Counted from the stretch's first letter, positions 36,394 to 49,370 are shown. The stretch is DNA of 64,000 nucleotides from Sphingomonas glacialis (GCF_006439055.1 NZ_RCZC01000002.1:62001-126000); one strand, 5' to 3'. Numbers and translations: made by a program. Notes: a model not told the origin generated them from the sequence alone.

Positions 36394-36424
36394 AAAAAGG
36401 GCGCCCAGATCGCTCCGGGCGCCC
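36394..36424 (-). terminator. Intrinsic terminator of the small heat-shock gene
   Basis: An eight-base perfect stem GGGCGCCC (36399-36406 and 36417-36424) with a ten-base loop is followed, on the minus strand, by five T (36394-36398). It lies 28 bases beyond the stop codon at 36452. Confidence 0.8.
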
Positions 36425-36451
36425 TAACCGATACCTCGACAGCGGCTGAGC

Positions 36452-36916
36452 TTACGCCGCCTGCGCCTTGTCCTCGACCGCGACCAGCGGTGCGCCGGTC
36501 TTGATCGCGATGCTCTTGGGCTTCATCGCCTCGGGCACTTCGCGGATCAGGTCGATCACCAGCAGCCCGTCGTTGAGCCGCGCATCCTCGACCCGCACGA
36601 AATCGGCGAGTTCGAAGCGACGTTCGAAGCTGCGATTGGCGATCCCGATGTGGAGGAACGCAGCCGAGCTTTCATCTTGAGCTTCCTTGCGGCCCTTCAC
36701 CTGGAGCAGATTCTGCTGCGCGGTGATCTCGATATCATTGCGGCCGAAACCGGCAACGGCGAGCGTGATGCGATAGCGGTCGCCATCGAGTCGCTCGAGA
36801 TTGAAGGGCGGGTAATTGTCCGCGCTCGCCTGGCGGGCATTGGCCTCGAGCATGTCGAACAGCCGGTCGAAACCAACGGTCGAGCGGCGATAGGGGGTGA
36901 GATCGAACGTACGCAT
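36452..36916 (-). CDS. Small heat-shock protein (Hsp20/IbpA-like)
   Basis: A 154-residue alpha-crystallin-domain chaperone. The N terminus MRTFDLTPYRRSTVGFDRLF and NYPPFNLERLDGDRYRITLA match class A small heat-shock proteins of rhizobia and sphingomonads (IbpA-like). The crystallin core has AVAGFGRNDIEIT, LQVKGRK, LHIGIANRSFERRFELADFV and ends with ARLNDGLLVIDLI. The start at 36916 has GGAG upstream. It holds unfolded proteins in oligomers under stress. A sigma-32-like promoter and an intrinsic terminator flank it, so it is a single-gene unit. Confidence 0.93.
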   Translation of the reverse strand: MRTFDLTPYRRSTVGFDRLFDMLEANARQASADNYPPFNLERLDGDRYRITLAVAGFGRNDIEITAQQNLLQVKGRKEAQDESSAAFLHIGIANRSFERRFELADFVRVEDARLNDGLLVIDLIREVPEAMKPKSIAIKTGAPLVAVEDKAQAA

Positions 36917-37013
36917 GGTAACTCCTTCGATAAAGCGAGTGTCGTCCAGATCGAGCCGGGTCCGCTGCTGCGCGACCCGCCCGGTGCAGCCTCGTGTCGA
37001 GCGCCGCACGCGC

Positions 37014-37044
37014 TCAATCTGGTTGGCCTTGCACCCGGTTCAAG
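37014..37044 (-). promoter_or_regulatory. Candidate RpoH (sigma-32) promoter for the Hsp20 gene
   Basis: On the minus strand CTCTTGAA contains the -35 core CTTGAA (37039-37044) and, after 16 bases, CCAGATTGA (37014-37022) matches six of nine positions of the heat-shock -10 CCCCATNTA. It lies about 100 bases before the start codon. Confidence 0.4.
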
Positions 37045-37179
37045 AGGCCGCGCCCCGGATTTTTGAAGCGCCGCTAAAGCGTATCTATCCGCGGCCCAAG
37101 AAGGAGACCGAGTGATACTCCCCTCGTTTAGTGGGCATATGCTCCCGACTCGGGAATAACCCGACCACAGGGGATCTTC

Positions 37180-39657
37180 ATGCTCGCTTCCGTTCCGGCC
37201 TTGCTGCTCGCTTCGACCGTATTGGGAGGCCCCGCCATCGTCACCGATCCACCCGCCGCGCCGACGTCGGAGCCGCAGGCCGCCACGCCGGCGGAGAGCC
37301 AGGACAATGGCGATATCCTCGTCACCGCCCGCCGCCGCGCCGAGACGCAGCAGACCGTGCCGATCGCGCTGTCGGTGCTGACCGGCAAATCGCTGGCGGA
37401 GAGTGGCGCGTTCAACGTCAACCGGCTGCAGCAGCAAGTTCCCTCGCTGCAATTCTATTCGAGCAACCCGCGCAACTCGGCTATCAATATCCGCGGGCTC
37501 GGCGCGCCGTTCGGCCTGACCAATGACGGGATCGAGCAGGGCGTCGGCTTCTATATCGACGGCGTCTATATCGGCCGCGTGGGGGCGGCGACGTTCGACT
37601 TCATCGATGTCGACCGCGTCGAGGTGCTGCGCGGGCCGCAGGGCACGCTCTATGGCAAGAACACCACGTCGGGCGCGCTCAACATCACGACCCGCGCGCC
37701 GAGCTTCTCGCCCGAAGCGCGCGCCGAAGTGAGCGTCGGCAATTACGATTTCTTGCAGGCGAAGACGTCGATCTCGGGGCCGATCACCGACAACCTCGCC
37801 ATTCGCCTGTCGACCTCGGCGACGACGCGGCACGGCACGATTTATGACGTCACGAGCAAGACCGATCTGCACCGCCAGCGCAATGTCGGGTTCCGTGGAC
37901 AGGTGCTCTACAAGCCGACCGACTCGCTGAGCCTGACGCTGTCGGGCGATTTCAACGTCCAGAACCCGCTGTGCTGCGCGCAATATTATGCGCGCGTCGG
38001 TACGACGCAGCGCGTCACCAGCCGGCAATATGCCGCGCTCGCCGCGAATTTCGGCTACACGCCGCCGAGCACCAATCCGTTCGACCGCGTCACCGATCTC
38101 GATGCGACGATCAATTCGCGTCAGGAAGTCGGCGGCGCCTCGCTCGTCGCGAACTGGGATCTGGGGCCAGCGACGCTGACCTCGGTCAGCGCGTGGCGCT
38201 ATTGGGATTGGCAGCCCGCCAACGACCGCGATTTCATCGGCCTGCCGATCACGACGATCTCGCAGAACCCGTCGCAGCAGAAGCAATATTCGCAGGAAGT
38301 CCGCATCGCGTCGAACGGCAAGAACAAGCTCGATTACACCGTCGGCGCGTTCTTTTTCAACCAGACGATCAACACCCAGGGCGTGCAGGCGCAAGGGGCG
38401 GCGGCGAGCCGCTTCCTGCTGTCGGGCGCCGATGCGGCCAACCCCAATGTGCTCAATGGGCTGACCTCGACCAACACGATCGCGTTCGACAACACCAGCT
38501 TCGCCGTGTTCGGCAAGCTCAACTGGGCGGTGACCGATAAATTCCATCTGCAGCCGGGGCTGCGCATCAATTACGACAAGAAATCGGGCTCGTATGTTTC
38601 GGTGGTGAGCATCCGCAACAGCCAGTACGATTTCGTCGCGACCGCCGACAATGTCGCGAGCCTGCTCGCCGCCGCGCGCGCGCGCAGCACCGCGGCGGGC
38701 ACGACCTTCCAGAACCAGATCAATACGCTCGCGCCGCAGAGCTACAGCCCCAGGTTCAGCGCCTGGAACGTATCGGGCGATCTGACCGCGTCGTACGATT
38801 TCGCGTCAGACGTCCACGGCTATGCGACCTATTCGCGCAGCTTCAAATCGGGCGGGATCAATCTGTCGGGCCTGCCGCTCAACTCGACCAGCACCGGCGT
38901 CGATCTGACGACGCAGACGGTGAAGCCCGAAAAGGTCACCGCCTATGAAATCGGCCTCAAGACGCAGTTTCTCGATCGTCGCCTGACCGTGAACCTTGCC
39001 GGCTTCTGGACCGACATCAAGGATTACCAGGCGACCGTGAACAACAACGCGATCAATGTGATCCGCGGTTATCTCGCCAATGCCGGCAAGGTCCGCTCGC
39101 GCGGGTTCGAATTCGACACGACCTACCGCCCGACGCCGCGCTTCAATCTTTATTTCAACGGTGCATACACCGACGCGAAATATGTCGATTTCAAGAACGC
39201 GCCGTGCCCGCCCGAGCTGACCGGCGGCACCGCCGCCAGCGCGACCAGCCCCGCGACCGCGGCGGGCGTTGCGGGGGGCGTCAGCCCGGCGGCGTGCGAT
39301 ATTTCGGGCCAGCGTCTGCCCGGCATCTCGAAATGGTCGCTGTCGTACGGCGCGGAATATAACGTTCCGGTCGATTCCTCCGGGGGCCAAGTCTATCTCG
39401 GCTATGACGGCAATTACCGCACGCGCTTCTCGTCGAACCCGTCGCCTTCGGCCTACACCTATATCTCTGGCTACTCGATCTCGAACTTCCGGCTCGGCTA
39501 TCGCAAGAAGGATTTCAACGTCTACGCCTGGGTGCGCAATGCGTTCGACCAGGACTATTTCGAGCTGCTGTCGACGCAGTCGGGGAGCACCGGGTTGATC
39601 GTTGGGCAGCCGGGCGATCCAAGGACGTTCGGGGGGACGATTTCCAAGACGTTTTGA
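37180..39657 (+). CDS. TonB-dependent outer-membrane receptor
   Basis: An 825-residue outer-membrane receptor. A signal peptide (MLASVPALLLASTVLGGPAI) is followed by a Pro/Ala-rich spacer and a TonB box-like GDILVTARRR near residue 45. The plug domain covers roughly residues 55-170 (IRGLGAPFG, VYIGRVG, DVDRVEVLRGPQGTLYGKNT, SGALNITTRAP). The rest is a 22-strand barrel ending GGTISKTF with the terminal aromatic Phe. A pair of cysteines (PLCCAQYYARVG) and two more near residues 680-710 lie in predicted extracellular loops. The wording resembles receptors for non-siderophore substrates in sphingomonads, but no substrate can be named, since no catabolic genes are adjacent. Confidence 0.93.
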   Translation: MLASVPALLLASTVLGGPAIVTDPPAAPTSEPQAATPAESQDNGDILVTARRRAETQQTVPIALSVLTGKSLAESGAFNVNRLQQQVPSLQFYSSNPRNSAINIRGLGAPFGLTNDGIEQGVGFYIDGVYIGRVGAATFDFIDVDRVEVLRGPQGTLYGKNTTSGALNITTRAPSFSPEARAEVSVGNYDFLQAKTSISGPITDNLAIRLSTSATTRHGTIYDVTSKTDLHRQRNVGFRGQVLYKPTDSLSLTLSGDFNVQNPLCCAQYYARVGTTQRVTSRQYAALAANFGYTPPSTNPFDRVTDLDATINSRQEVGGASLVANWDLGPATLTSVSAWRYWDWQPANDRDFIGLPITTISQNPSQQKQYSQEVRIASNGKNKLDYTVGAFFFNQTINTQGVQAQGAAASRFLLSGADAANPNVLNGLTSTNTIAFDNTSFAVFGKLNWAVTDKFHLQPGLRINYDKKSGSYVSVVSIRNSQYDFVATADNVASLLAAARARSTAAGTTFQNQINTLAPQSYSPRFSAWNVSGDLTASYDFASDVHGYATYSRSFKSGGINLSGLPLNSTSTGVDLTTQTVKPEKVTAYEIGLKTQFLDRRLTVNLAGFWTDIKDYQATVNNNAINVIRGYLANAGKVRSRGFEFDTTYRPTPRFNLYFNGAYTDAKYVDFKNAPCPPELTGGTAASATSPATAAGVAGGVSPAACDISGQRLPGISKWSLSYGAEYNVPVDSSGGQVYLGYDGNYRTRFSSNPSPSAYTYISGYSISNFRLGYRKKDFNVYAWVRNAFDQDYFELLSTQSGSTGLIVGQPGDPRTFGGTISKTF

Positions 39658-39660
39658 GGT

Positions 39661-39720
39661 CTTCTCCCTCTCCCGCTTGCGGGAGAGGGTGGCCGAGCGA
39701 AGCGAGGTCGGGTGAGGGCA
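39661..39720 (+). repeat. Hairpin repeat (CTCTCCCGCTTGCGGGAGAG type)
   Basis: CCCTCTCCCGCTTGCGGGAG forms a perfect hairpin directly after the TonB receptor stop, followed by GGCCGAGCGAAGCGAGGTCG and GGGTGAGGG. This is a one-armed version of the family 1 elements and may double as the receptor's transcript end. Confidence 0.75.
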
Positions 39721-39726
39721 GTGGTG

Positions 39727-39895
39727 CGTCGGTAGGAAAGCGCCGGTCGGCAAAGCCGCCGTCGGACGGGTTCGCGCTTCGCTCGACCCGCCGCCCGGTT
39801 TGGGCGATCCGCTGTGCGGACCGGCGGCCGGCACGGCCGCCTTCGCCCAAACGCAAACGTCCGGGCCGTTTCCGACCCGGACGCCTGCGTGACGA
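39727..39895. other. Chain of strong hairpins in the TonB receptor-lolC gap
   Basis: At least three perfect stems follow one another: CGGGT/ACCCG (39767-39790, with internal GCGCTTCGC); TTTGGGCG/CGCCCAAA (39799-39806 with 39844-39851), enclosing an eight-base stem GGCGGCCG/CGGCCGCC with a three-base loop (39823-39841); and CGTCCGGG/CCCGGACG (39858-39883). Open frames across it give low-complexity arginine-rich peptides and are not believable. The remaining bases up to 40138 show nothing else I can support. It could be a structured RNA or a composite repeat. Confidence 0.65.
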
Positions 39896-40138
39896 TCGCT
39901 CGTCAGCCCCCATTTCGACCTCCGCTGCCAGCCCTGCGGCGGCGCTGAAGGCCAGTCCCCGAACCCACGGCCATTGCCTGTGTGTCAGTGACAAAAGCGT
40001 TACGAGCGCGTCGGGTGCTTGTCATGGGGAATGTGGCCGTTGCGAACCGATTGCGACACTCCTGTGGCGCTTTCGCAACAGCTGCAACGTTCGGGGGAAC
40101 GGTTGCCAGCGCATCGGCCGCGGCCTAGAGCGCAGCCC

Positions 40139-41389
40139 ATGATCCTCTCCCGCTATGAACGCATGATCGCCCGGCGCTATTTGCTGCCCGGCAAGGGCGA
40201 GGGGTTCATCTTCCTCGTCGCCGGTATCAGTCTCGTCGCCGTGATGCTCGGAGTCGCCGCGCTCGTCATCGTGATGAGCGTGATGAACGGCTTCCGCGCC
40301 GAACTGTTCGACAAGATCGTCGGGCTTAACGGCCATGCCGTAGTCCAGGCGTACGGCGGCCAGATGCGCGACTGGCGTCAAGTCGTCGGGCTCGCCGAGA
40401 CGACCAAGGGCGTGACCAGCGCGACCCCGCTGATCGAGCAGCCGCTGATGGCGACGTATAACGGCCGCGTCGAAGGCGTGCTGGTGCGCGGGATGCGGGT
40501 TTCCGACATCCGGTCGAACAAGACGATCGGCAGCAAGGTCGTGATGGGCTCGCTCTCGTCGCTGATGCCGGGCAGCGGGCAGATCGCGATCGGCTCGGGG
40601 CTCGCCGACCAACTCGGCGCGGTCGTAGGGAGCCAGATCTCGCTGATCAGCCCGCAGGGGCAGACCACCCCCTTCGGCACCGTGCCGCGGATCGTGCAAT
40701 ATACCGTCGGCGCGATCTTCACGATCGGCGTCTATGATTTCGACAAGGCCTATGTCGTCATGCCGATGGAGGATGCGCAGACGCTCCTGATGCTCGGCGA
40801 CTCGGTCAACATGGTCGAGCTGCAGACGAGCGATGCCGACCAGGTCGGGCCGATCCTCGCGCCGCTCGCCACCAAGGTCGGCAAGATGGGGGTGATCCAG
40901 GACTGGCGGCAGATGAACGCGCAGCTGTTCGAGGCGCTAGCGGTCGAACGCGTCGCGATGTTCACCGTGCTGTCGATCATCATCCTCGTCGCGGTGTTCA
41001 ACATCCTCTCCTCGCTGATCATGCTGGTGCGCGCCAAGACGCGCGACATTGCGATCCTGCGGACGATGGGGGCGAGCAGGGGGGGGATGATCCGTATCTT
41101 CATGACCGTCGGCACGACGATCGGCGCGCTGGGCGTCGTCGCGGGGCTGATCCTCGGCTTCATCTTCCTCTATTTCCGCCAGAGCGTCGTCGATTTCGTC
41201 CAGCTCGTCACTGGGCAGAACCTCTGGGATCCCTCGATCCGCTTCCTGAGCGAACTGCCTTCGAAAACCGATCCGGTCGAAGTCACGGTCATCGCGCTGA
41301 TGGCCTTGCTGTTCAGCTTCCTCGCCACGCTCTACCCCGCGCTGAAAGCGGCGAGCACCGACCCAGTCCAGGTGTTGCGCTATGAATAA
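40139..41389 (+). CDS. lolC: Lipoprotein-releasing ABC transporter permease (LolC/LolE)
   Basis: A 416-residue inner-membrane permease of the MacB/LolE fold that extracts lipoproteins from the inner membrane. It has an N-terminal cytoplasmic [20 protein letters not shown], helix 1 ([20 protein letters not shown]), a large periplasmic domain (residues about 45-265), and three C-terminal helices, the first following the conserved [20 protein letters not shown]. The coupling segment [15 protein letters not shown] contacts LolD. Only one permease gene is present, as in alphaproteobacteria where a single LolC/E-type subunit serves as dimer. The start at 40139 follows conserved homology; it overlaps lolD by eight bases. 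Confidence 0.94.
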   Translation: MILSRYERMIARRYLLPGKGEGFIFLVAGISLVAVMLGVAALVIVMSVMNGFRAELFDKIVGLNGHAVVQAYGGQMRDWRQVVGLAETTKGVTSATPLIEQPLMATYNGRVEGVLVRGMRVSDIRSNKTIGSKVVMGSLSSLMPGSGQIAIGSGLADQLGAVVGSQISLISPQGQTTPFGTVPRIVQYTVGAIFTIGVYDFDKAYVVMPMEDAQTLLMLGDSVNMVELQTSDADQVGPILAPLATKVGKMGVIQDWRQMNAQLFEALAVERVAMFTVLSIIILVAVFNILSSLIMLVRAKTRDIAILRTMGASRGGMIRIFMTVGTTIGALGVVAGLILGFIFLYFRQSVVDFVQLVTGQNLWDPSIRFLSELPSKTDPVEVTVIALMALLFSFLATLYPALKAASTDPVQVLRYE

Positions 41390-42056
41390 TCCGGTTCTCG
41401 GCGTCTCGGGTCTGACGCGCAGCTTCGAACAGGGCGGACAGACGATCGAGGTCCTGCGCGGCGTCGATCTGCAGGTCGGCGCGGGCGAGATCGTCGCGCT
41501 GCTCGGGCCATCGGGCTCGGGCAAATCGACGCTTTTGCAGGCGGTCGGGCTGCTCGAGGGCGGTTTCGGGGGCTCGATCCTGATCGACGGCGAGGAAACC
41601 GCGCGGCTCAACGCCGACGGGCGCACGCGCGTGCGGCGCGACAAGCTCGGCTTCGTCTATCAATTCCATCACTTGCTGCCCGATTTCAACGCGACCGAGA
41701 ATGTCGTCCTGCCGCAGATGATCCGCGACAAGACGCGCGCAGAGGCCAACGAACGCTCGACCGCCTTGCTCACCGCGCTCGGCCTCGGCCACCGCCTGAC
41801 GCATCGCCCGAGCCAATTGTCGGGCGGCGAGCAACAACGCGTCGCTGTCGCGCGCGCGCTCGCCAATCAGCCGGCGCTGGTGCTGGCGGACGAGCCGACC
41901 GGCAATCTCGACGAGGCGACCGCCGATATTGTGCTCGCCGAATTCCTGCGGCTGGTGCGTGGCGAGGGGACGGCCGCGCTGGTCGCGACGCATAACGAGC
42001 GGATGGCGCTCAAAATGGACCGTGTCGTGCGGCTGCACGAGGGCCGGCTGGCGTGA
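41382..42056 (+). CDS. lolD: Lipoprotein-releasing ABC transporter ATPase LolD
   Basis: A 224-residue ABC ATPase. Walker A is [17 protein letters not shown] (about 40-56), the Q-loop lies in [20 protein letters not shown] (the [13 protein letters not shown] form is characteristic of LolD), the signature is [15 protein letters not shown], and Walker B is [13 protein letters not shown], followed by the switch histidine in VATHNERMA. Its start overlaps the permease gene and its stop overlaps the GTG of the signal-peptidase-like gene (GTGA), so the three are co-translated. Confidence 0.96.
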   Translation: MNNPVLGVSGLTRSFEQGGQTIEVLRGVDLQVGAGEIVALLGPSGSGKSTLLQAVGLLEGGFGGSILIDGEETARLNADGRTRVRRDKLGFVYQFHHLLPDFNATENVVLPQMIRDKTRAEANERSTALLTALGLGHRLTHRPSQLSGGEQQRVAVARALANQPALVLADEPTGNLDEATADIVLAEFLRLVRGEGTAALVATHNERMALKMDRVVRLHEGRLA

Positions 42057-42736
42057 AGGCACTGGTTGGCCGCTTCGGATGGCCGACCATTGCGCTCTGC
42101 TGTGTCGGTCTGGTCGCTTTGGCGGGATTGACGTGGTGGTTGGGCCCGAGCGTATTGGCGCTTTCGCACGGAGCGCGGATCGGCCGTACATTCTATATCC
42201 CATCGCAGAGCATGCTGCCGACGCTGGAGGTTAATGATCGCCTTGCCCCGCTGCGGTTCCGTGCGACGGAATTGCGGCGTGGCGTTGTCGTCGTGTTCAA
42301 GACCCAGGGCGAGATCCGCGCCGCGAGGATCGCTGCGATCGGGGGCGATACGATTGAGATGCAGAACGGTGTGGTTGCCATCAATGGCAAGGTCGCCGAT
42401 CAACGTTTGGTTGGGATCGGCCCGAGCTTTGACGGCACGGCGTCGCGCATGCTCGAGGAGAGCTTTCCCGGCGAGCAAGGCTCGCACCGCATCCTCGATA
42501 TCGAGCCAGGGCTTTTCGATTCGGTGGCAGCGGTACGCGTCGATGCGGGGAAGCTGTTTCTGCTAGGCGACAATCGCGATCGTGCGGCGGATAGCCGGGT
42601 TTCCCTCCAGGAGATGGGGGTCGAGCAGGTGCGCGTGGGGGATGTGCTCGGGATCGTCGACTCGGTGTACTGGTCGCCTACGCGATCGAAAATCGGGCGT
42701 CCGATAGATGATTGGGATCAGAGAGGGGTACAATGA
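42053..42736 (+). CDS. lepB: Signal peptidase I-like protein lacking the general-base lysine
   Basis: A 227-residue S26-family protein with one N-terminal membrane helix (about residues 11-37). Box B is [10 protein letters not shown] with the nucleophile Ser53. Box D normally reads like KRxxGxPGD with the catalytic lysine eight residues before the aspartate; here it is [11 protein letters not shown], so that position is Ala91. No other lysine is close. Box [13 protein letters not shown], is intact. The start is GTG at 42053, overlapping the lolD stop. Either the enzyme is inactive, or another residue serves. The host presumably has a canonical signal peptidase elsewhere. Its place in a Lol operon hints at a role in lipoprotein or envelope protein handling, which is inference. 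Confidence 0.85.
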   Translation: MKALVGRFGWPTIALCCVGLVALAGLTWWLGPSVLALSHGARIGRTFYIPSQSMLPTLEVNDRLAPLRFRATELRRGVVVVFKTQGEIRAARIAAIGGDTIEMQNGVVAINGKVADQRLVGIGPSFDGTASRMLEESFPGEQGSHRILDIEPGLFDSVAAVRVDAGKLFLLGDNRDRAADSRVSLQEMGVEQVRVGDVLGIVDSVYWSPTRSKIGRPIDDWDQRGVQ

Positions 42737-43341
42737 TCGGGGATCCTTGGAAGACCGCACCGACGATGGTCGGGCGGCACGTCACGCTGCGCCCGACTGT
42801 GCCCGAGGATCGCGACGCCATCGTCGCGGCGGCGGCGGATGGGAACATCAGCGAGCTGTTCTTCACCAACGTCTCGACGCTGATCGATCCCGACGCCTTC
42901 ATGGCGGCCGTGTTCAAGGAACGCGACTTTGGTCGCGCGATGCCATTCACCGTCTGCACCCCCGACGGGCACGTCGTCGGGCTCACGCGCTACATGCGGA
43001 TGAGCGCGGGGCACAAGCGGCTCGAGATCGGCGGGACCTTCTACGCCAAGTCGGTCCAGCGCAGCGGGGTCAATACCGAGGCCAAGCTGCTGTTGCTCCG
43101 CCATGCCTTCGAGGTGCTGGGCTGCAACGCCGTCCAGATCCGCACCGACTGGTTCAACACGCGTTCGCAGGCGGCGATCGAGCGGCTCGGCGCCAAGCGC
43201 GACGGGATCTTGCGCAACCATCAGGTGATGGATGGCCGGGTGCGCGATCTTGTGGTCTATTCGATCATCGCCAGCGAATGGGCGGGCGTCGAGCGCAACC
43301 TGCGCTTCCTGCTCGCGCGCAACGAAGGAAACTCCGCATGA
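42733..43341 (+). CDS. GNAT family N-acetyltransferase (RimJ/RimL-like)
   Basis: A 202-residue acetyltransferase. The pattern is that of RimJ/RimL-type proteins: VGRHVTLRPTVPEDRDAIVA at the start, then DGHVVGLTRYM, RLEIGGTFYAKSVQRSGVNT and LLLRHAFEVLGCNAVQIRTD, with NTRSQAAIERLGAKRDGILR carrying the acetyl-CoA-binding N and GA segments. The acceptor may be a protein N terminus or a small amine. The ATG overlaps the preceding stop by four bases (ATGA), with GAGAGGGG upstream, and its stop overlaps the gpx start in the same way. Confidence 0.9.
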   Translation: MIGDPWKTAPTMVGRHVTLRPTVPEDRDAIVAAAADGNISELFFTNVSTLIDPDAFMAAVFKERDFGRAMPFTVCTPDGHVVGLTRYMRMSAGHKRLEIGGTFYAKSVQRSGVNTEAKLLLLRHAFEVLGCNAVQIRTDWFNTRSQAAIERLGAKRDGILRNHQVMDGRVRDLVVYSIIASEWAGVERNLRFLLARNEGNSA

Positions 43342-43817
43342 CCGCGATCACCGACCTGACCGTCAAGGCCGCCGATGGTTCGGCCGTCGATCTCTCCGCT
43401 TATGCCGGCAAGGTTTTGCTGATCGTCAACACTGCCTCGAAATGTGGGTTCACGCCGCAATATGAGGGGCTCGAAGCGCTCCACCGCACGTTCGCCGGGC
43501 AGCCGTTCGAGGTGCTGGGCTTTCCGTGCAACCAGTTCGGCGCGCAGGAGCCCGGCGACGCGGCGGAAATCGCCAATTTCTGTTCGCTGACCTATGACGT
43601 GACCTTCCCGGTGTTCGCCAAGGTCGACGTCAACGGATCGAACGCGGACCCGTTGTTCACCGAGCTGAAGAAGCAGGCGCCGGGGATCCTCGGCCTGCAG
43701 GGCATCAAGTGGAACTTCACCAAGTTCCTCGTCGGCAAGGACGGCCGCGTCGTCGAACGCTATGCGCCGACGACCAAGCCGGCCGAGATCGAGGCGGACA
43801 TCGCTAAGCTGCTGTAG
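43338..43817 (+). CDS. Glutathione peroxidase family protein
   Basis: A 159-residue thiol peroxidase of the Gpx/BtuE fold. The catalytic tetrad is visible: Cys36 in NTASKCGFTPQY, Gln in FPCNQFGAQEPG, and Trp and Asn in IKWNFTKFLV. The active residue is cysteine, not selenocysteine. A second cysteine in the FPCNQF motif and one in ANFCSLTYDV are candidates for resolving cysteine, which would make it thioredoxin-dependent. It is the last gene of the lolC-lolD-lepB-GNAT-gpx chain, overlapping the GNAT stop, and is followed by a family 2 repeat. Confidence 0.95.
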   Translation: MTAITDLTVKAADGSAVDLSAYAGKVLLIVNTASKCGFTPQYEGLEALHRTFAGQPFEVLGFPCNQFGAQEPGDAAEIANFCSLTYDVTFPVFAKVDVNGSNADPLFTELKKQAPGILGLQGIKWNFTKFLVGKDGRVVERYAPTTKPAEIEADIAKLL

Positions 43818-43821
43818 AACG

Positions 43822-43930
43822 GGTCACCTTCGTCGCCCCGGCGAAGGCCGGGGCCGTTCGGTTGTGTTCGCAACGGCTGAACCGCGCCCGACATAGCGGC
43901 CCCGGCCTTCGCCGGGGCGACGGAGGTGGC
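43822..43930 (+). repeat. Family 2 palindromic repeat (CCCCGGCGAAGGCCGGGG type)
   Basis: Left arm GTCGCCCCGGCGAAGGCCGG (from 43832) and right arm CCGGCCTTCGCCGGGGCGAC (to 43921) are exact inverse copies, bounded by CACCTTCG and its near complement CGGAGGTG. Each arm contains the hairpin CCCCGGCGAAGGCCGGGG-like core. The centre contains GTTCGGTTGTG. The element lies between gpx and dnaE. Related copies are at 49371-49447 and 63904-63995. Confidence 0.92.
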
Positions 43931-44035
43931 TGGCACCATCATTGGGGGCCTTCCTGACGTCCGCCAAATGATATCCACCGCATTTTGCGAGTCACCGCCT
44001 TCCCCAAAACCGGCGTACCCCCCATAGTCATATCC

Positions 44036-47650
<3,615 letters not shown>

Positions 47651-47651
47651 A

Positions 47652-47750
47652 TCCCCCTCCCGCTTGCGGGAGGGGCTAGGGGAGGGGAGTGTGGAGAGAG
47701 GGCGAACACATGCCCTCCCCCAACCCCTCCCGTAAACGGGAGGGGAGTTT
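47652..47750 (+). repeat. Family 1 palindromic repeat between dnaE and the acyl-CoA ligase gene
   Basis: It starts one base after the dnaE stop. Left arm TCCCCCTCCCGCTTGCGGGA with GGGGCTAGGGGAGGGG; right arm CCCTCCCCCAACCCCTCCCG with TAAACGGGAGGGGAG. It spans nearly the whole 103-base intergenic gap. The last G-rich arm acts as the ribosome binding site for the ligase gene. Confidence 0.92.
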
Positions 47751-47753
47751 AAG

Positions 47754-49334
47754 ATGCTCGGTGGAATGCAGGATTTCGAATTGCGGGTGCCGCGGCTCCT
47801 CGACCACGCCGCGCGCGAGCATGGCCGGCGCGAGATCGTCACGCGCTGGGCCGATGGCAGCGAGACGCGCAGCAGCTGGGCCGGTGTGGCCCACGACGCC
47901 AAACGCCTCGCGCAAGCGCTAGAGCGGCTCGGTATCGCCCCCGGTGACCGCGTCGCGACGCTCGGCATGAACCACGGGCCGCACCTCGTCGCGTGGTACG
48001 GCACGATCGGGATGGGCGGGGTGGTGCATACCATCAACCCGCGGTTGTTCGACGAACAGCTCGTCTACATCGCCAACCACGCCGAAGATCGCGTGCTGCT
48101 CTACGACAAGCAGTTCCAGCCGCTGGTCGATCGGCTCAAGCCGCTCTGGACGAGCATCGAGCACTATATATGCTTCGACGACGGGACGTTCGATGCGTTG
48201 CTCGAGGCCGAGACCGGCGCCTATCCCTGGGTCGAGGGTGGCGAGCGCGAACCGTGCATGCTCTGCTACACCAGCGGCACGACGGGCAACCCCAAGGGCG
48301 TGCTCTACACCCACCGCTCGACTTTGCTCCACGCGATGCATGCCGCCTCGCCCGCGGTAATGACGCTCAGCGCTCGCTCGACCGTCTTGCCGATTGTCCC
48401 ACTGTTCCACGCCGCCGCTTGGGGCCTGTGCTTCGCCGCGCCGCTTGCGGGCACCAAGCTCGTCTTCTCGGCGGTCAACGATGCCGCGGTGCTGTGCGGC
48501 CTGATGAACCGCGAGCGCGTCACGCTGGCGGGCGGCGTGCCGACCGTCTGGCTCGCCTTGTTCCAGCATATCGACGCGACCGGCGAGCTGCCACGCACGC
48601 TCGAAGCGATCACCGTCGGCGGATCGGCGGCGCCGCGCGCGATGATTGCGCGCTTCCTCGATATGGGGATCAAGGTGATCCATCTGTGGGGAATGACCGA
48701 GACGTCGCCCGTCGCGACCGCCGCCGCGCCGCCGCCGGAGTGGGACGAACTCTCGCGCGACGACCAGCTCGACCTGCTCCAGAAGCAGGGCAGCATTCCG
48801 TTCGGGATCGAGCTGCGCGTGCTGGACGATAATGATGTCGAGCAGCCGCGCGACGGCGTTTCCTCGGGGCGGCTGCAAGTCCGTGGGCCCTGGATCGTCC
48901 AGCGCTATTTCGGCGCGGAGGAGGATGCGGTCGATGCCGACAATTGGTTCGACACTGGCGACGTCGCGGTGCTCCACCCCGACGGCACAATGCAGATCAC
49001 CGATCGCGCCAAGGACGTGATCAAGTCGGGCGGCGAGTGGATCTCGTCGGTCGATCTCGAGAACGCTGCAGTCGGCTGTCCCGGCGTCGCGGAAGCCGCG
49101 GCGATCGGGATCTATCATCCCAAGTGGGACGAGCGGCCGCTGCTGGTAGTCGTCCGCAAGCCCGACAGCACGGTTGGCGCCGCCGAGATCCGGGCGCATC
49201 TCGGCGAGCATGTCGCGAAATGGTGGCTTCCCGACGAGATCGTCTTCGTCGACGACCTGCCGCACACCGCGACCGGCAAGATCCTAAAGACCGCGCTGCG
49301 CGCCCGCTTCAAGGATCATGTGCTGGCGCAGTGA
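47754..49334 (+). CDS. Long-chain fatty-acyl-CoA ligase (AMP-forming)
   Basis: A 526-residue ANL-superfamily enzyme that activates a fatty acid to acyl-AMP and then acyl-CoA. The ATP-binding loop is [19 protein letters not shown] near residue 170; [15 protein letters not shown] is the A5 motif; [20 protein letters not shown] and [20 protein letters not shown] are the hinge motifs, and the catalytic lysine is in [12 protein letters not shown]. The chain-length preference cannot be read. Uniquely, its Shine-Dalgarno sequence (GGGAGGGGAG, six bases before the ATG) is part of a palindromic repeat. It is codirectional with dnaE, and a family 2 repeat follows it. Confidence 0.94.
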   Translation: MLGGMQDFELRVPRLLDHAAREHGRREIVTRWADGSETRSSWAGVAHDAKRLAQALERLGIAPGDRVATLGMNHGPHLVAWYGTIGMGGVVHTINPRLFDEQLVYIANHAEDRVLLYDKQFQPLVDRLKPLWTSIEHYICFDDGTFDALLEAETGAYPWVEGGEREPCMLCYTSGTTGNPKGVLYTHRSTLLHAMHAASPAVMTLSARSTVLPIVPLFHAAAWGLCFAAPLAGTKLVFSAVNDAAVLCGLMNRERVTLAGGVPTVWLALFQHIDATGELPRTLEAITVGGSAAPRAMIARFLDMGIKVIHLWGMTETSPVATAAAPPPEWDELSRDDQLDLLQKQGSIPFGIELRVLDDNDVEQPRDGVSSGRLQVRGPWIVQRYFGAEEDAVDADNWFDTGDVAVLHPDGTMQITDRAKDVIKSGGEWISSVDLENAAVGCPGVAEAAAIGIYHPKWDERPLLVVVRKPDSTVGAAEIRAHLGEHVAKWWLPDEIVFVDDLPHTATGKILKTALRARFKDHVLAQ

Positions 49335-49370
49335 GATCGCTGCGCCCATGTATCGGCGCGATGGAAACAC

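Noticed and set aside
36697-38547. A 616-codon minus-strand frame spanning the TonB receptor and Hsp20 genes
   Set aside because: Crosses two supported genes in other frames and has shadow-like composition.
39515-40142. Open frames on both strands across the hairpin chain and repeat after the TonB receptor
   Set aside because: Translations are Arg/Pro/Ala-rich, overlap perfect inverted repeats, and lack ribosome binding sites.
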